Shown piece after piece: positions 1 to 9,058 of a stretch of DNA of 51,283 nt. Position 1 is the stretch's first letter, and every line of letters begins with the position of its first letter. Below the pieces are notes generated by a model. That model saw only the letters and a list, made by a program, of their open reading frames with translations. It did no database searches and was not told the DNA's origin. The DNA comes from Dehalococcoidia bacterium (GTDB taxonomy: Bacteria > Chloroflexota > Dehalococcoidia > UBA3495): NCBI GenBank assembly GCA_030753265.1, contig JASMCQ010000060.1, positions 1 to 51,283 of the forward strand, read 5' to 3'. Made by a program: the position numbers and the translations under genes.

Positions 1-59
1 GGGAGAGCGCGGCGTTCGCAATGCCGAGGCCGAGGGTTCGAGTCCCTCTATCTCCACCA
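1..59 (+). tRNA. tRNA-Ala (anticodon CGC), 5' truncated by window edge
   Basis: The visible part runs from the D-loop to an encoded CCA at 57-59. The anticodon loop TTCGCAA gives anticodon CGC, which reads Ala GCG codons. The T-arm is GAGGG-TTCGAGT-CCCTC and the acceptor 3' strand TATCTCC is followed by discriminator A56, as expected for tRNA-Ala. About 17 bases of the 5' end lie outside the window. It is the first of a tight three-tRNA cluster, with only three bases before the next tRNA. Confidence 0.85.
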
Positions 60-62
60 AAT

Positions 63-138
63 GCCCCTGTAGCTCAGAGGATAGAGCGGCGGCGTCCTAA
101 GTCGCGCGTCGGGGGTTCGAGTCCCTCCAGGGGTACCA
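63..138 (+). tRNA. tRNA-Arg (anticodon CCT)
   Basis: A full cloverleaf can be folded. Acceptor GCCCCTG (63-69) pairs with CAGGGGT (128-134), with one G-T pair at the end. The D-arm contains TAGCTCAGAGGATAGAGC. The anticodon loop GTCCTAA has CCT, reading AGG (Arg), and the T-loop is TTCGAGT. Discriminator A135 and an encoded CCA at 136-138 follow. It is co-directional with its tRNA neighbours and probably on the same transcript. Confidence 0.93.
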
Positions 139-155
139 GTCCTTTTCTTGCTCGC

Positions 156-233
156 AGGAGCGTAGCTCAGCCTGGCCAGAGCGCTGGTCTCCAAAACCAG
201 TGGTCGGGGGTTCGAATCCTCCCGCTCCTGCCA
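156..233 (+). tRNA. tRNA-Trp (anticodon CCA)
   Basis: Acceptor AGGAGCG (156-162) pairs perfectly with CGCTCCT (223-229). The anticodon stem CTGGT/ACCAG encloses loop CTCCAAA, with anticodon CCA for UGG (Trp). Discriminator G230 is the normal bacterial tRNA-Trp identity base, and CCA is encoded at 231-233. It is the last tRNA of the cluster and is followed directly by a strong hairpin. Confidence 0.93.
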
Positions 234-241
234 AATATTGA

Positions 242-277
242 AACCAAAGAGAGGGCCGCAAGGCCCTCTCTTTGGTT
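242..277 (+). terminator. Perfect 16-bp hairpin ending the tRNA cluster
   Basis: Bases 242-257 and 262-277 are exact reverse complements around a GCAA tetraloop. The outer stem is A-rich on the left and T-rich on the right, so the 3' arm can serve as the U-rich tract. It sits nine bases after tRNA-Trp and 80 bases beyond the typA stop codon on the other strand, so it may act in both directions. Confidence 0.75.
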
Positions 278-356
278 GCCGGAGATTCTTGACAATAACT
301 TGCGTCGCCGGGATATTCCTGGCGGCGCACTCATCATTCCAGATTCCAGCTCCAGC

Positions 357-2204
357 CTACACGGCGCTGGCCTGCCCCCTGGCTGTGTTGGCTCGTTGGC
401 GGGACCGGGCGTGGGTGGACAACTGCTTCTTGCGCATGCGGAAGCTCTGTGGGGTAACCTCCACCAGTTCGTCGGCGGCGATGAAGTCCAGGGCCTCGTC
501 CAAGCTCATCCGGACGGTGGCGTTGAGCCGCCTGGTGATGTCGGCGGTGGACGAGCGCATGTTGGTCAGCTTCTTCTCTTTGCACACGTTGATGGGAATA
601 TCCCCCTCCCGCCGGTGCATTCCGACGATCATGCCCTCGTACACCGGTGTGCCGGGCTCGATGATGGTGTCACCCCTTGCCTGGGCATTCAGCAGGCCGT
701 AGGTTACGGCCACTCCGGGACTCCAGGCCACGAGCACCCCGGTGTTTGCCAACTTTATGTTCCCCTCCATGGGCCGGTAACCGGTGAAAACGCCGCTCTG
801 CATCCCGTTGCCCCGGGTGGTGCGCAGGAAGAAGGCGGTGAAGCCGATCAGCCCCCGGGTGGGGATATGGTACTCCAAGTTCACGTTGCCGGAGTCGTCG
901 TACCTCATGTCCACCAGTTGGGCCAAGCGGCCGGACAGGTACTCGGTCAACGCGCCGATATACTCGTCTCGGGTGCTGATACTCAGCTGCTCGTAGGGCT
1001 CGTGGACCTTTCCATCGACAACCTTGGTCACCGGCTCGGGCTTCGACACCTGGAACTCGAACCCCTCCCGCCGCATGGTCTCCACCAGGATTGACAGATG
1101 CAACTCGCCTCGCCCGGAAACCAGGAATACGTCGGTGACGTCGGTGGTCTCCACCCGCAGGCTGACGTTGGTCCTAAGCTCGTTGATCAATCTTTCATGG
1201 AGCACCCGCGAAGTGGAATGGGTGCCCTCTTTGCCCATGAAGGGCGAGTTGTTGACGCCGAAGGTCATCTTGACCGTCGGCTCGTCGATCTGAATGGTGG
1301 GTAGGGCTTCGGCGCCTTCCGGGGCGGCGATGGTGACGCCGATGGACACGTTCTCGACCCCGGTCACAGCAACGATATCCCCGGCCCGGGCCTCCTCAAC
1401 CTCCACGCGGTCGAGGCCACGGAAGACGAACACCCGCTCCAGCTTATGGTACGAGATCTGGCCGTCCACCCCCAGTAGGGCCACCTGGTCGCCCAGCCGG
1501 ATGGTGCCGCGAAATACCCGGCCGATGGCCACCTGGCCCAGATAGTTGTCATAATCCAGGGCAGCCACCAGCATCTGGAGGGGCGCGTCCGGGTCTCCCG
1601 TCGGAGGCGGGACGTATTTCAGTATGGCCTCGAATAGGGGCTGCATGTCCTCGGGCGTGGCATCCGGGTCGCCTGCCGCGTAGCCGTGGCGGGCCGAGGT
1701 GTACAGGACGGGAAAGTCGAGCTGCTCCGGCTTGGTAGCCAACTCCAGGAAAAGGTCCTGCACCAAGCTGACCACTTCGGCGACACGAGCCTCGGGCCGG
1801 TCGATCTTGTTGATAACCACCATGGGGGTGACGCCCTGGCTGAGGGCCGTTTTCAGCACGTAGGTGGTCTGGGGCATCGGCCCGTCAACGGCGTCCACCA
1901 GCAGCAGGCAACCGTCGGCCATGTTCATGATGCGCTCGACCTCGCCGCTGAAGTCGGCATGGCCCGGGGTGTCGATGATGTTGATCTTGACCCCTTGGTA
2001 GGTGATGGAGGCGTTCTTGGCCAGAATGGTTATGCCTCTCTCCCGCTCCAATGGGTTGGTGTCCATTATCAACTCGCCAACCTGCTGATTGGCCCGAAAA
2101 ACCTGGCTTTGTTTCAAAAGAGCGTCCACCAACGTGGTCTTGCCGTGGTCCACGTGGGCGATGATTGCCAGGTTGCGAATGCTGGGGTTGGCGTGGGTTT
2201 GCAT
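357..2204 (-). CDS. typA: Ribosome-associated GTPase TypA/BipA
   Basis: This is a 615-residue translational GTPase of the EF-G superfamily that binds ribosomes and helps 50S assembly and stress adaptation. The G1 motif AHVDHGKT is at residues 16-23, the switch-I motif RGIT near 56, G3 DTPGH at 78-82 and G4 NKID at 132-135. The EF-G domain III/V homology and BipA-type C-terminal region ([18 protein letters not shown], then PTRGLIGF) follow. Length matches the family norm of about 610. The ATG at 2204 has a GGAG site five bases upstream. The gene converges on the tRNA cluster, and the hairpin at 242-277 probably ends it too. Confidence 0.96.
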   Translation of the reverse strand: MQTHANPSIRNLAIIAHVDHGKTTLVDALLKQSQVFRANQQVGELIMDTNPLERERGITILAKNASITYQGVKINIIDTPGHADFSGEVERIMNMADGCLLLVDAVDGPMPQTTYVLKTALSQGVTPMVVINKIDRPEARVAEVVSLVQDLFLELATKPEQLDFPVLYTSARHGYAAGDPDATPEDMQPLFEAILKYVPPPTGDPDAPLQMLVAALDYDNYLGQVAIGRVFRGTIRLGDQVALLGVDGQISYHKLERVFVFRGLDRVEVEEARAGDIVAVTGVENVSIGVTIAAPEGAEALPTIQIDEPTVKMTFGVNNSPFMGKEGTHSTSRVLHERLINELRTNVSLRVETTDVTDVFLVSGRGELHLSILVETMRREGFEFQVSKPEPVTKVVDGKVHEPYEQLSISTRDEYIGALTEYLSGRLAQLVDMRYDDSGNVNLEYHIPTRGLIGFTAFFLRTTRGNGMQSGVFTGYRPMEGNIKLANTGVLVAWSPGVAVTYGLLNAQARGDTIIEPGTPVYEGMIVGMHRREGDIPINVCKEKKLTNMRSSTADITRRLNATVRMSLDEALDFIAADELVEVTPQSFRMRKKQLSTHARSRQRANTARGQASAV

Positions 2205-2707
2205 TTTGCTCCAGACCGACAGAATTCAAAGATTTACGGGATACGGTCAAGCATTTCGCCTACTGTCATCCCGGTATTGCTGCATCTATCATAGCATTTC
2301 GCTGCCAGCTCCGGCGCGTTGGTTCACCCGAAGAGGCGCATTTACGGATGACGGCTCGGGAACCGGAGACCGGATTCGGCGGAACCCGGGAAGCAGGATA
2401 GCCGAGAGGCGTGGTACCGGCGGAAATATCCCTGGCGACAACAAGCTTCGAGGGCAACCGCTACGGAGCCTTGGATAGACAGCTAGACTTGATCGAAAGT
2501 ATGATCGTGGGCCGAACCCCCATATATCCCCTACATAGAGGAGGACTGAGGTTGATTTTCTCCTCGTAAAGTTTGGCAACTTGTTCAGGGGCCCGTTCTT
2601 GCCGGAGCGGGTCCCCGGCTGCGTGTACAATGTGGCCCAACGCGGCATGTCGTCTCCCGCCCAACATCCACCTGCTGGAACGGCATGTTCGAAGGAGGCC
2701 GATGGCA
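2205..2707. other. Intergenic region between typA and the D-aminoacylase gene
   Basis: About 500 bases between divergent genes. It should carry both promoters. A TACAAT hexamer at 2626-2631 is a possible -10 box for the + gene, but no good -35 box was seen. ORFs on either strand here have no recognisable domain and are rich in Arg/Pro/Gly, as expected for non-coding high-GC sequence. No gene is supported. Confidence 0.5.
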
Positions 2708-4309
2708 ATGGACGACCTGATCATTCGCGGCGGTGAGATTATCGACGGCACCGGCGGGCCGGCCTATTCCGGCGACGTCGCCGTGCAAGGCGGCCGGATC
2801 GTGGCAATCGGAGACAGCAGCGGCCGCGAGGCTCGCCGGATTATCGACGCGACCGGTCAGGTGATAGCTCCGGGATTCATCGATATTCACACCCATTCCG
2901 ATTTCACCCTGCCCTTGAACCACCGGGCGGAGAGCAAGATACGCCAGGGAGTGACCACCGAAGTCGTCGGCAACTGCGGTTATTCTACCGCCCCAGTACT
3001 GCCCGGAAAGGTGGCCCTGCTGCAAGACTACCTGGCGGCCGGGGCGCCCTGGCTGGAACTGTCCGAGACCAGCTTCGGCCAATACCTGGAAGACTTTCCC
3101 GCGATCTCAGTGAATACCGTGATGCAAGTGGGCCACGCCACCCTGCGCTTGATGACCATGGGAATGGACGACCGGACGCCCACCTCCGAGGAAATGGCCC
3201 AAATGGAATGGCTTTTGGATGAAGCCTTAGAAGCAGGCGCGCTGGGAATGTCCTGCGGTCTGTTCACCGCGCCCGGCAATTACGCCGCCACCGGGGAGCT
3301 GGCCGCCTTGGCCCAAGTCCTGCGACGCCACGGCGGCACCTACGCTTCCCACGTACGCGACGAAGCCAACCGGGGCTTCGAGGCCGTCAACGAGGCGATT
3401 TCGGTGGGCGAAGCCTCCGGTGTGCGAGTTCAAGTCGCCCACCTGAAACTGTCCGGGACGGATAACTGGGGCCGGACCCAAGAGCTGCTGGAATTGATTT
3501 CCAACGCCCGGGAGCGGGGAGTCGTTGTCCACAGCGACCAGTACCCATATACCGCCGGCACCAATCCTCTGCGCAACCTGCTCCCGCTGTGGGTCCAAGC
3601 CGGCGGCGTCGAGGCCATGCTGGCGCGGCTCACCAGCCCCCAGGTCTTGGACCAAATAAGGACTGATATTGACCGGGACGGCCTCACCAACTTCGGCCGG
3701 GTGGAATCCTGGGACGCCGTCCGGATCGCCATTTCCCCCAGCCAGCCGGAAATCTCGGGCCGCAAGATGGGCGTCATGGCGTCGGAGCGGTCCGACGACC
3801 CGCTTCAAACCGCGTGCGACATCCTGGTGGCGGATAAGGGCCACACCCGCATTGTGGTTACGTCAATGGCCGAGGAAGACGTTCAAGATATCCTGCGCTC
3901 GCCCATGGTCATGGTTGGCTCCGACGGAAACTCACTGGCTACCTACGGCGTGACCAGCCAGGGCAGCCCACACCCCAGGTTCTACGGCACCTTTCCCAGG
4001 GTTCTGGGCCGCTACGTTCGGGAGTTGGGAATTCTGCCTTTGCCCCTGGCGATCTACAAAATGACCGGGGGCTCGGCTACCGCGCTACGCCTGAGAAATC
4101 GGGGGACTCTACAAGAGGGCCATTGGGCGGACATCACGGTGTTCGACCCCCTGTTGGTTGGGGACCGGGCCACCTACGATGATCCCCACCAATACGCGGC
4201 GGGGATCGGCGCCGTGGTGGTCAACGGCCAATTGGTCATCGAGGGCGGTGAGCACACCGGAGCGCTCCCCGGAAGGGTATTGCGGCGGCGGGCGGACGGT
4301 GTGGGATAA
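2708..4309 (+). CDS. N-acyl-D-amino-acid deacylase (amidohydrolase superfamily)
   Basis: A 533-residue metal-dependent hydrolase of the D-aminoacylase/D-glutamate deacylase type, which removes the acyl group from N-acyl-D-amino acids. The N-terminal beta-sandwich half (IIDGTGGPAYSGDVAV) leads to the metal motif HTHSD (His61, His63) and GNCG (Cys90, the family's bridging metal ligand). Further features are SHVRDE, VAHLK, HSDQYPYTAG and a late VGSDG that supplies the catalytic Asp. AAGGAGG at 2692-2698 is nine bases from the ATG at 2708 but only three from the ATG at 2702, so 2708 is preferred. The related hydantoinase at the far end of the window also acts on amide bonds. Exact acyl and amino-acid specificity cannot be read from the sequence. 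Confidence 0.88.
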   Translation: MDDLIIRGGEIIDGTGGPAYSGDVAVQGGRIVAIGDSSGREARRIIDATGQVIAPGFIDIHTHSDFTLPLNHRAESKIRQGVTTEVVGNCGYSTAPVLPGKVALLQDYLAAGAPWLELSETSFGQYLEDFPAISVNTVMQVGHATLRLMTMGMDDRTPTSEEMAQMEWLLDEALEAGALGMSCGLFTAPGNYAATGELAALAQVLRRHGGTYASHVRDEANRGFEAVNEAISVGEASGVRVQVAHLKLSGTDNWGRTQELLELISNARERGVVVHSDQYPYTAGTNPLRNLLPLWVQAGGVEAMLARLTSPQVLDQIRTDIDRDGLTNFGRVESWDAVRIAISPSQPEISGRKMGVMASERSDDPLQTACDILVADKGHTRIVVTSMAEEDVQDILRSPMVMVGSDGNSLATYGVTSQGSPHPRFYGTFPRVLGRYVRELGILPLPLAIYKMTGGSATALRLRNRGTLQEGHWADITVFDPLLVGDRATYDDPHQYAAGIGAVVVNGQLVIEGGEHTGALPGRVLRRRADGVG

Positions 4310-4472
4310 GGGCCTGCGAAACCCACCTACGGGCTTCGCTCGCCCAGTGTCTCGTAATTGGCTCGATACCTGGGTCGCCATCCGGAGAAGGCCGGGTCCC
4401 AGGTAACGCTTCGGTGGCTTCCCGCTCAGGAGGCCGATTGGCGCCCGTGGGCGCATCACCTCTCAAACATGC

Positions 4473-4520
4473 AACTTGGGCCGTTTCGAGTCCTGCATTG
4501 GGCTCGAAACGGCCCAAGTT
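4473..4520 (+). terminator. Perfect 18-bp hairpin with T tract
   Basis: Bases 4473-4490 and 4503-4520 are exact reverse complements around a 12-base loop, and the 3' arm runs into TTTTC. It lies about 160 bases after the D-aminoacylase stop and before the converging SRPBCC gene. It is a good candidate for a rho-independent terminator of the + gene. The stem is longer than most terminators. Confidence 0.7.
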
Positions 4521-4586
4521 TTCTGGCTTCGCCTTCCGCGAAACTTCAGTGCGCGGAGACGGACAGGACCTGCCCGGCGGCCCGAG

Positions 4587-5084
4587 CTATCTGGCGGTCA
4601 CCCGTTGCTCCACCATCTGTTGCAGGTTCTGGAGGGTCTTTTCCATCCCTCGGATCACGTCGGCGCCACGGGTCTGGTTGTAGTTCTCCGTGCCGCCGAA
4701 CATCTCCCGGCCACCCTCGCCCAGGTCCACTTCGGCTTCGTGCACCACTTTGGTGCCCTGACCGTCAGGGGTCAGGTGGAACCACCACTGGATGCGGCGC
4801 ACCGGCACGGGTGGAGCGGGCACCCACGAAATGGTGTTGGGACGGTCGAAGGCGACCACCACGGAACGGGCGGCAAACTCCATGTGCTGGTCGCCCAGGT
4901 GGATGGACTCGTCCGCCTCGACCATCGTTCCGAGTCCCACGGGACCGGGGGTCAATAACCGGATGTTCACCAACTCCCCACTGCCCGCCAACTCCCTGTG
5001 CCGGCTCAGGTCGCTCACTACATCGAAAACAGCCTCGGGTGACGCGTTGATCGTGGTCTCCTTGATGGCATGAAAGTCGAGCAT
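4587..5084 (-). CDS. SRPBCC (START/Bet v1-like) family protein
   Basis: A 165-residue single-domain protein of the SRPBCC helix-grip fold, which binds hydrophobic ligands. The N-terminus matches the family start (I-x-A-SPEAVFDVVSDLSRHREL). A middle GLGTMVEADESI strand region and TISWVPAPP lead to the strand WWFHLTPDGQGTKVVHEAEVDL. A long C-terminal helix (TLQNLQQMVEQR) closes the fold. Start ATG 5084 has GGAGGT eight bases upstream. The ligand is unknown. It is probably a stand-alone transcript, since the next minus gene (the MFS carrier) ends 255 bases upstream of this start. Confidence 0.8.
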   Translation of the reverse strand: MLDFHAIKETTINASPEAVFDVVSDLSRHRELAGSGELVNIRLLTPGPVGLGTMVEADESIHLGDQHMEFAARSVVVAFDRPNTISWVPAPPVPVRRIQWWFHLTPDGQGTKVVHEAEVDLGEGGREMFGGTENYNQTRGADVIRGMEKTLQNLQQMVEQRVTAR

Positions 5085-5338
5085 ATCCTACCTCCACAAT
5101 AGCGGGAAAAGCTTCTCCATCACCGAGAGGGGATCAACCCGGTTCGGACCGTTGGAGTTTCATGGTTCGCGCTGGTTTCGTAGCCAAGACGCGGTACAAT
5201 CCGCTTCAGGCCCGGCCGATTGCCGTTTTGTAGGGAGGTGCGCCCAGAGTGGGTGACCTTCTGGGGCAACCCGTGCCGAGGTGAGCCATCCAACACCATC
5301 ACGCTAGGCTGGTGCGGGTGGGCGATGCTTCCGGCGGA

Positions 5339-6613
5339 CTAGGGTGAACCCTGGGCCGGGGCCGCGGTTCGTACGGGGGGCCGGGCCATGAGCAGCGGCG
5401 GAATGGCGGCCAGGCCCACCCCGGAGAAGATGACAAAGGCGATGTGATAGCTGCCGGTAACGTCGAAAATGATGCCCGATGTCAACGCCCCGATGGCGCC
5501 CCCCAGGGAGACAAATGGCTCGGTCGCTCCCCGGATGGCGCCGAGGGACCGGCGGCCGAAGTAGTCGGCGTAAGCCACCGCCGGCACCACCAGAATACCG
5601 GCCACCGAGATGCCAAACATCGAAGCGTAGGCCATCGCCTCCGCCGCGGTGTCGGCGGTGGTGAACAGGGCCGAAGTAATGGCCATCAACAAGCCCACCA
5701 TGGCGAAGGTAATGCGCACCGGCAACCTCTCCAGAATCCAACCCCATAGAATGCTGCCCACGCCGGTGAATACGGCGTTCAGGCTGATGCCCACCGCCGC
5801 CACGGTTACCCCCAGGCCCTGGTCGACGAAGTAGGCGGCCTGGTGGATGTTGGTTCCGGCCTGCACCACGAACAGGGAGCCAGTAGCAACGGCCAGCAGC
5901 CACAGGGTGGGCGTGGCAATTGCTTCCCGCAGGGTCCAGGCCGGTTCATCCGCCACGGTGGCCGAAGGGGTCTCGTCCACTCTCGCGGGGGCCGCGCCCC
6001 CATCGGGCAGCAGCCCCACGTCCTCGGGCCGCTGGACGATTAGCAGATACGCCGGTCCCAGCGCGACGATCCACACCAGGGCCCCAAGCAGCATCCAGGC
6101 TTCCTGCCAGCCCCGGTGTTGGATGGCCAGGGAGGCGATCAACGGGAAGAGCACCATTCCCGCCGATTGGAACAGGAACAGGATGCCCATGGCCCGGCCT
6201 CGTTGCTGCACGAACCAGCGGGCCACCACCACAGTTGCCCCGATTTGAACGGAGCTGGAGAAGATAACCCGGCCGATGCCGTAGGCCAGGTAGAAAGCGA
6301 CCGGCACCGTAGCCCAGGCCAGGGAGATGGTGGAGATGCCCAGTATCAAGACGCCGGAGGTTAACACCAGCCGGACGCCGTAGCGGTCGGAAAGCCAGCC
6401 CACCGCCGGTGAGGCAACCGACGACGCCAGGCCGCCGAAGCTGGCCGCCCCGGCGATGAGGGTTCGGCTCCAGCCCAGGTCCTGAGAAACGGGATGGACG
6501 AAAACGGCCAGGGTCAGGCTCGCCGCGGCGTTGCGCACGAACATCGAGCAGCCGGCCGTCAGCACGATCACCCAGCCGTAATGAAAGGGGAGCTTGCGGG
6601 CTAGTCGTTGCAT
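5339..6613 (-). CDS. MFS transporter, OFA/monocarboxylate-like
   Basis: A 424-residue inner-membrane carrier with the 12-helix major facilitator pattern. The N-terminus FHYGWVIVLTAG is typical of the oxalate/formate antiporter-like and monocarboxylate porter group. The loop 2-3 motif A appears as GWLSDRYGVR near residue 75. The central cytoplasmic loop contains RPEDVGLLPDGG, which also occurs in the second MFS carrier of this window (13634-14956). Its neighbour upstream is the FAD oxidase gene, so import of an organic acid or amine is plausible but inferred. The ribosome site before ATG 6613 is weak. Confidence 0.85.
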   Translation of the reverse strand: MQRLARKLPFHYGWVIVLTAGCSMFVRNAAASLTLAVFVHPVSQDLGWSRTLIAGAASFGGLASSVASPAVGWLSDRYGVRLVLTSGVLILGISTISLAWATVPVAFYLAYGIGRVIFSSSVQIGATVVVARWFVQQRGRAMGILFLFQSAGMVLFPLIASLAIQHRGWQEAWMLLGALVWIVALGPAYLLIVQRPEDVGLLPDGGAAPARVDETPSATVADEPAWTLREAIATPTLWLLAVATGSLFVVQAGTNIHQAAYFVDQGLGVTVAAVGISLNAVFTGVGSILWGWILERLPVRITFAMVGLLMAITSALFTTADTAAEAMAYASMFGISVAGILVVPAVAYADYFGRRSLGAIRGATEPFVSLGGAIGALTSGIIFDVTGSYHIAFVIFSGVGLAAIPPLLMARPPVRTAAPAQGSP

Positions 6614-6973
6614 GTCGTGTGATCAAGCAACAAACTGTTGAATATCACCTTCAGGCCGGCGAGGCGTGACCGGGGTCTCATCCCAGCGCGATTGATGATC
6701 CACCCTCTGGTCTTGTGACGCGTTGGGTCGCTCAAGCCTCCCCGGTCCAAATGCCGGCTGCCGGCAGTCTAACACAGTACCTTGGCCCGTTGGCGGGAAC
6801 GACCCGCCGGACACCATTCGAGGCTGCTGAAGACCTTGAGCAAATGCCCCGGGCGGAGCGCCAGCGTCACCCGGGCCCGAGGCCGCTCCAGGGCTTCAAC
6901 CGGATACGGGTCCGAGCTAGCGGCCGGAGCTAGCCCACGGAGCCGGCCGTGGGGGCTTGCCGGCAGGTGGCCG

Positions 6974-8155
6974 TCACTCGGCGAGGTAGGCGAACCGGCC
7001 TGGTGAAAAGGCTTCCGCGGGGACCGGCACCTCGGTCTTGCCACGCACGATCTGGTCGGCCACGATGCGCCCCGTGACGGCGCTGAGGTGAATCCCCTTG
7101 GTGCCGTGGCCGGTGGCGATGTAGGCGCCCTGCCAGCCCGGCACCGGCCCGATCAGCGGCATCCGGTCGGCGCAGAGGGGCCGCACGCCGGCCAGGTGGT
7201 CCACCACCTCCGCCTCTTCCAGGGCCGGCATGATCTTGAGCACCCGCTCCAGCATGAAGTTTCGGCCCCACTCCGAGGGGTTCAGGTCGAATTCCCAGGG
7301 GCCGGTGTCTCTGGGGTCGAAGACGTGCACTGAGTCGACGTCGAGGCCGCTCATGCTGACACCTCCCAGGCTGCCCGCCATCAGGATTCCGTCGCGCCGA
7401 GGCAGGACCGGCCCATGGCGGGCGGTGATGATGAACAGCCGCATCGGCTCCCCCGGCATGCGGAGGTGCAAGACTTGGCCGTGGAGCGGGCGCACCGGAA
7501 GGGGATAGTGGAGCCATTCGCGGGCCGCGCCACTCCACGCCCCCATGGCGATAACCACCGCGCCCGCTGCGACCTCACCGCCGGGATAGGTAACCCCGGT
7601 GACCCGGTCACCCTCTGTTTTCAGCCCGGTGGCTTCCCGGAGCAGGATTTGGCCGCCCATTCGCTCCACCGCTTGGGCCGTGGCCAGGCTCAGCCGGTAA
7701 GCGTCCACCTGGCCGTGCCGGTACAGGACCGCGCCGAGGGCGTCCGAGGTGATGCGCGGCTCCATCCTGCGCACCTCATCTCCGTCGATCCACTTCATCT
7801 CCAGGTATTTGCTCTGGCCGGCGATGGCCTCCTTGAAGATCTGCTCCTCTTCCTCCACAACCGCCAGGCTCACCCCATCCGATTCGTGGTACATCGGGTC
7901 GATTCCGCTGTCCTCCATGACGTTTGCCACGAAGTTGGCGTACATCTCCATGCCCACCAGGCCCAGGGTAAAGTGGGGCCCCGGCCGGAAGTCCTTTCCA
8001 ACCATGGACATGGCGCCGTGGCCGTGGGCGGAGGCGCCGCTGCCGACGGCCTCGCGGTCCATGATGCACACCTTGAGCCCTTCCTTGGCCAGGTAGTACG
8101 CGGTGGCGCCCCCCAGGACGCCACCACCTACGACAACGGCGTCAAATCTATCCAT
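6974..8155 (-). CDS. FAD-dependent oxidoreductase, D-amino acid oxidase (DAO) family
   Basis: A 393-residue flavoenzyme. The N-terminal Rossmann motif GGGVLGG (residues 10-16) with AYYLAKEGLKVCIMDRE binds the ADP part of FAD. GSGASAHGHG follows as in sarcosine/glycine/dimethylglycine oxidases. A C-terminal GHGTKGIHLSAVTGR segment completes the fold. These enzymes oxidise secondary or primary amines such as glycine, sarcosine or D-amino acids. ATG 8155 has AGGAGGAG six bases upstream and is preferred to the TTG one codon earlier. It is co-directional with the maleate isomerase-like gene upstream and may act downstream of deacylation of N-acyl-D-amino acids (inference). Confidence 0.87.
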   Translation of the reverse strand: MDRFDAVVVGGGVLGGATAYYLAKEGLKVCIMDREAVGSGASAHGHGAMSMVGKDFRPGPHFTLGLVGMEMYANFVANVMEDSGIDPMYHESDGVSLAVVEEEEQIFKEAIAGQSKYLEMKWIDGDEVRRMEPRITSDALGAVLYRHGQVDAYRLSLATAQAVERMGGQILLREATGLKTEGDRVTGVTYPGGEVAAGAVVIAMGAWSGAAREWLHYPLPVRPLHGQVLHLRMPGEPMRLFIITARHGPVLPRRDGILMAGSLGGVSMSGLDVDSVHVFDPRDTGPWEFDLNPSEWGRNFMLERVLKIMPALEEAEVVDHLAGVRPLCADRMPLIGPVPGWQGAYIATGHGTKGIHLSAVTGRIVADQIVRGKTEVPVPAEAFSPGRFAYLAE

Positions 8156-8257
8156 CAACGCTCCTCCTGCTCTCGGCCCCCGGGCCGGCGCTCTTATTCA
8201 TCAAGCAAGGGTTATTCCCGGGTGCTCTGCGACGGCGCGTCAAGGTCCGGAGCAGCC

Positions 8258-8278
8258 GGGCGGGTATAAAACCCGCCC
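8258..8278. repeat. Short hairpin, GGGCGGGT stem
   Basis: GGGCGGGT (8258-8265) and ACCCGCCC (8271-8278) pair around ATAAA. It lies in the gap between the maleate isomerase-like gene (ends 8321) and the FAD oxidase start (8155). It may be a weak terminator or one of the small dispersed palindromes common in such genomes. There is no T-run on the minus strand. Confidence 0.45.
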
Positions 8279-8320
8279 CTACACGCTGGGCCTCTTCCGT
8301 TCCCCGAGGGTTTGGCGGCA

Positions 8321-9058
8321 CTAAACGGTGACGCGGGTCAGTTGGTCCAGCAGGGAGCCGAACCCGGGCTGGAGGCCGGTGATGCCCAGGCGGGTGAATG
8401 CGGCCCAGATGGTAGCCTGGTTGGCCGAGACCACCGGCTTTCCGGTGCGTTGCTCCAGCTCGGCCGCCACTTCCATGGACCGCCAGGCGGTGCAGGAGCA
8501 AAACAGGACGTCGGCCTCCGGGCGGCATACTCCCGAGGCGAACTCCACCACCGACTCGGGGCTAAGGTCACAGTGCCCCTGGCCGCCGGCCACAGCACCG
8601 TGAGGGTCCCCTTCCACGTTGAGCACCTCGAACCCTAGCGCTTCGTAGTAGGCGCGGAGCCTATCGTTCTGCCACTGGGCGTAGGGTGAAGCCACTGAAA
8701 TCCGTTTGGCCCCAAGGAACCGAAGGGCCTCGACCGCCGAGGGCGCCGTGGCCACCGCGGGCACGCCGGCAACCTTTTCAATGCCCTTGATCAGCTCTTC
8801 ATCGTAGCCCGGGCCCTTGAAAAAGCTCCCGGTGGTACAGGCGTACACGATGAAATCCATCTTCGCCTCGGCCAGGTACCGGGCCGCCCGTTCCACGTCC
8901 GAGTTCATCTCCTCCATGACTTCTACGGTCAGCTCGTTCACGTTCCACATGCGCTGCGAGTGGATGCTCACGTTCTTTGGGGCAACCATGGCAAAATCGG
9001 GTTCCGCAGTGCTGTTGGTGGCAGGCACTATCAACCCGACCCGTGTCCTGATGCTCAC
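8321..9058 (-). CDS. Maleate isomerase / Asp-Glu racemase superfamily enzyme
   Basis: A 245-residue protein of the maleate cis-trans isomerase, arylmalonate decarboxylase and Asp/Glu/hydantoin racemase fold. The two catalytic cysteines of the fold are in place: Cys74 in YACTTGSF and Cys189 in CSCTAWRS. The N-terminus GLIVPATNSTAEPDF and the ASPYAQ segment are typical of maleate isomerase-like members. The start is a GTG at 9058 with AGGAGGTG four bases upstream. Reaction options are maleate to fumarate, or racemisation or decarboxylation of a related diacid. It lies upstream of and co-directional with the FAD oxidase gene. Confidence 0.85.
   Translation of the reverse strand: MSIRTRVGLIVPATNSTAEPDFAMVAPKNVSIHSQRMWNVNELTVEVMEEMNSDVERAARYLAEAKMDFIVYACTTGSFFKGPGYDEELIKGIEKVAGVPAVATAPSAVEALRFLGAKRISVASPYAQWQNDRLRAYYEALGFEVLNVEGDPHGAVAGGQGHCDLSPESVVEFASGVCRPEADVLFCSCTAWRSMEVAAELEQRTGKPVVSANQATIWAAFTRLGITGLQPGFGSLLDQLTRVTV

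Noticed and set aside
21..1094. 357-residue + ORF crossing the tRNAs and the end of typA
   Set aside because: It spans three tRNA genes and runs antisense to typA, a certain gene. The composition is that of a complement frame.
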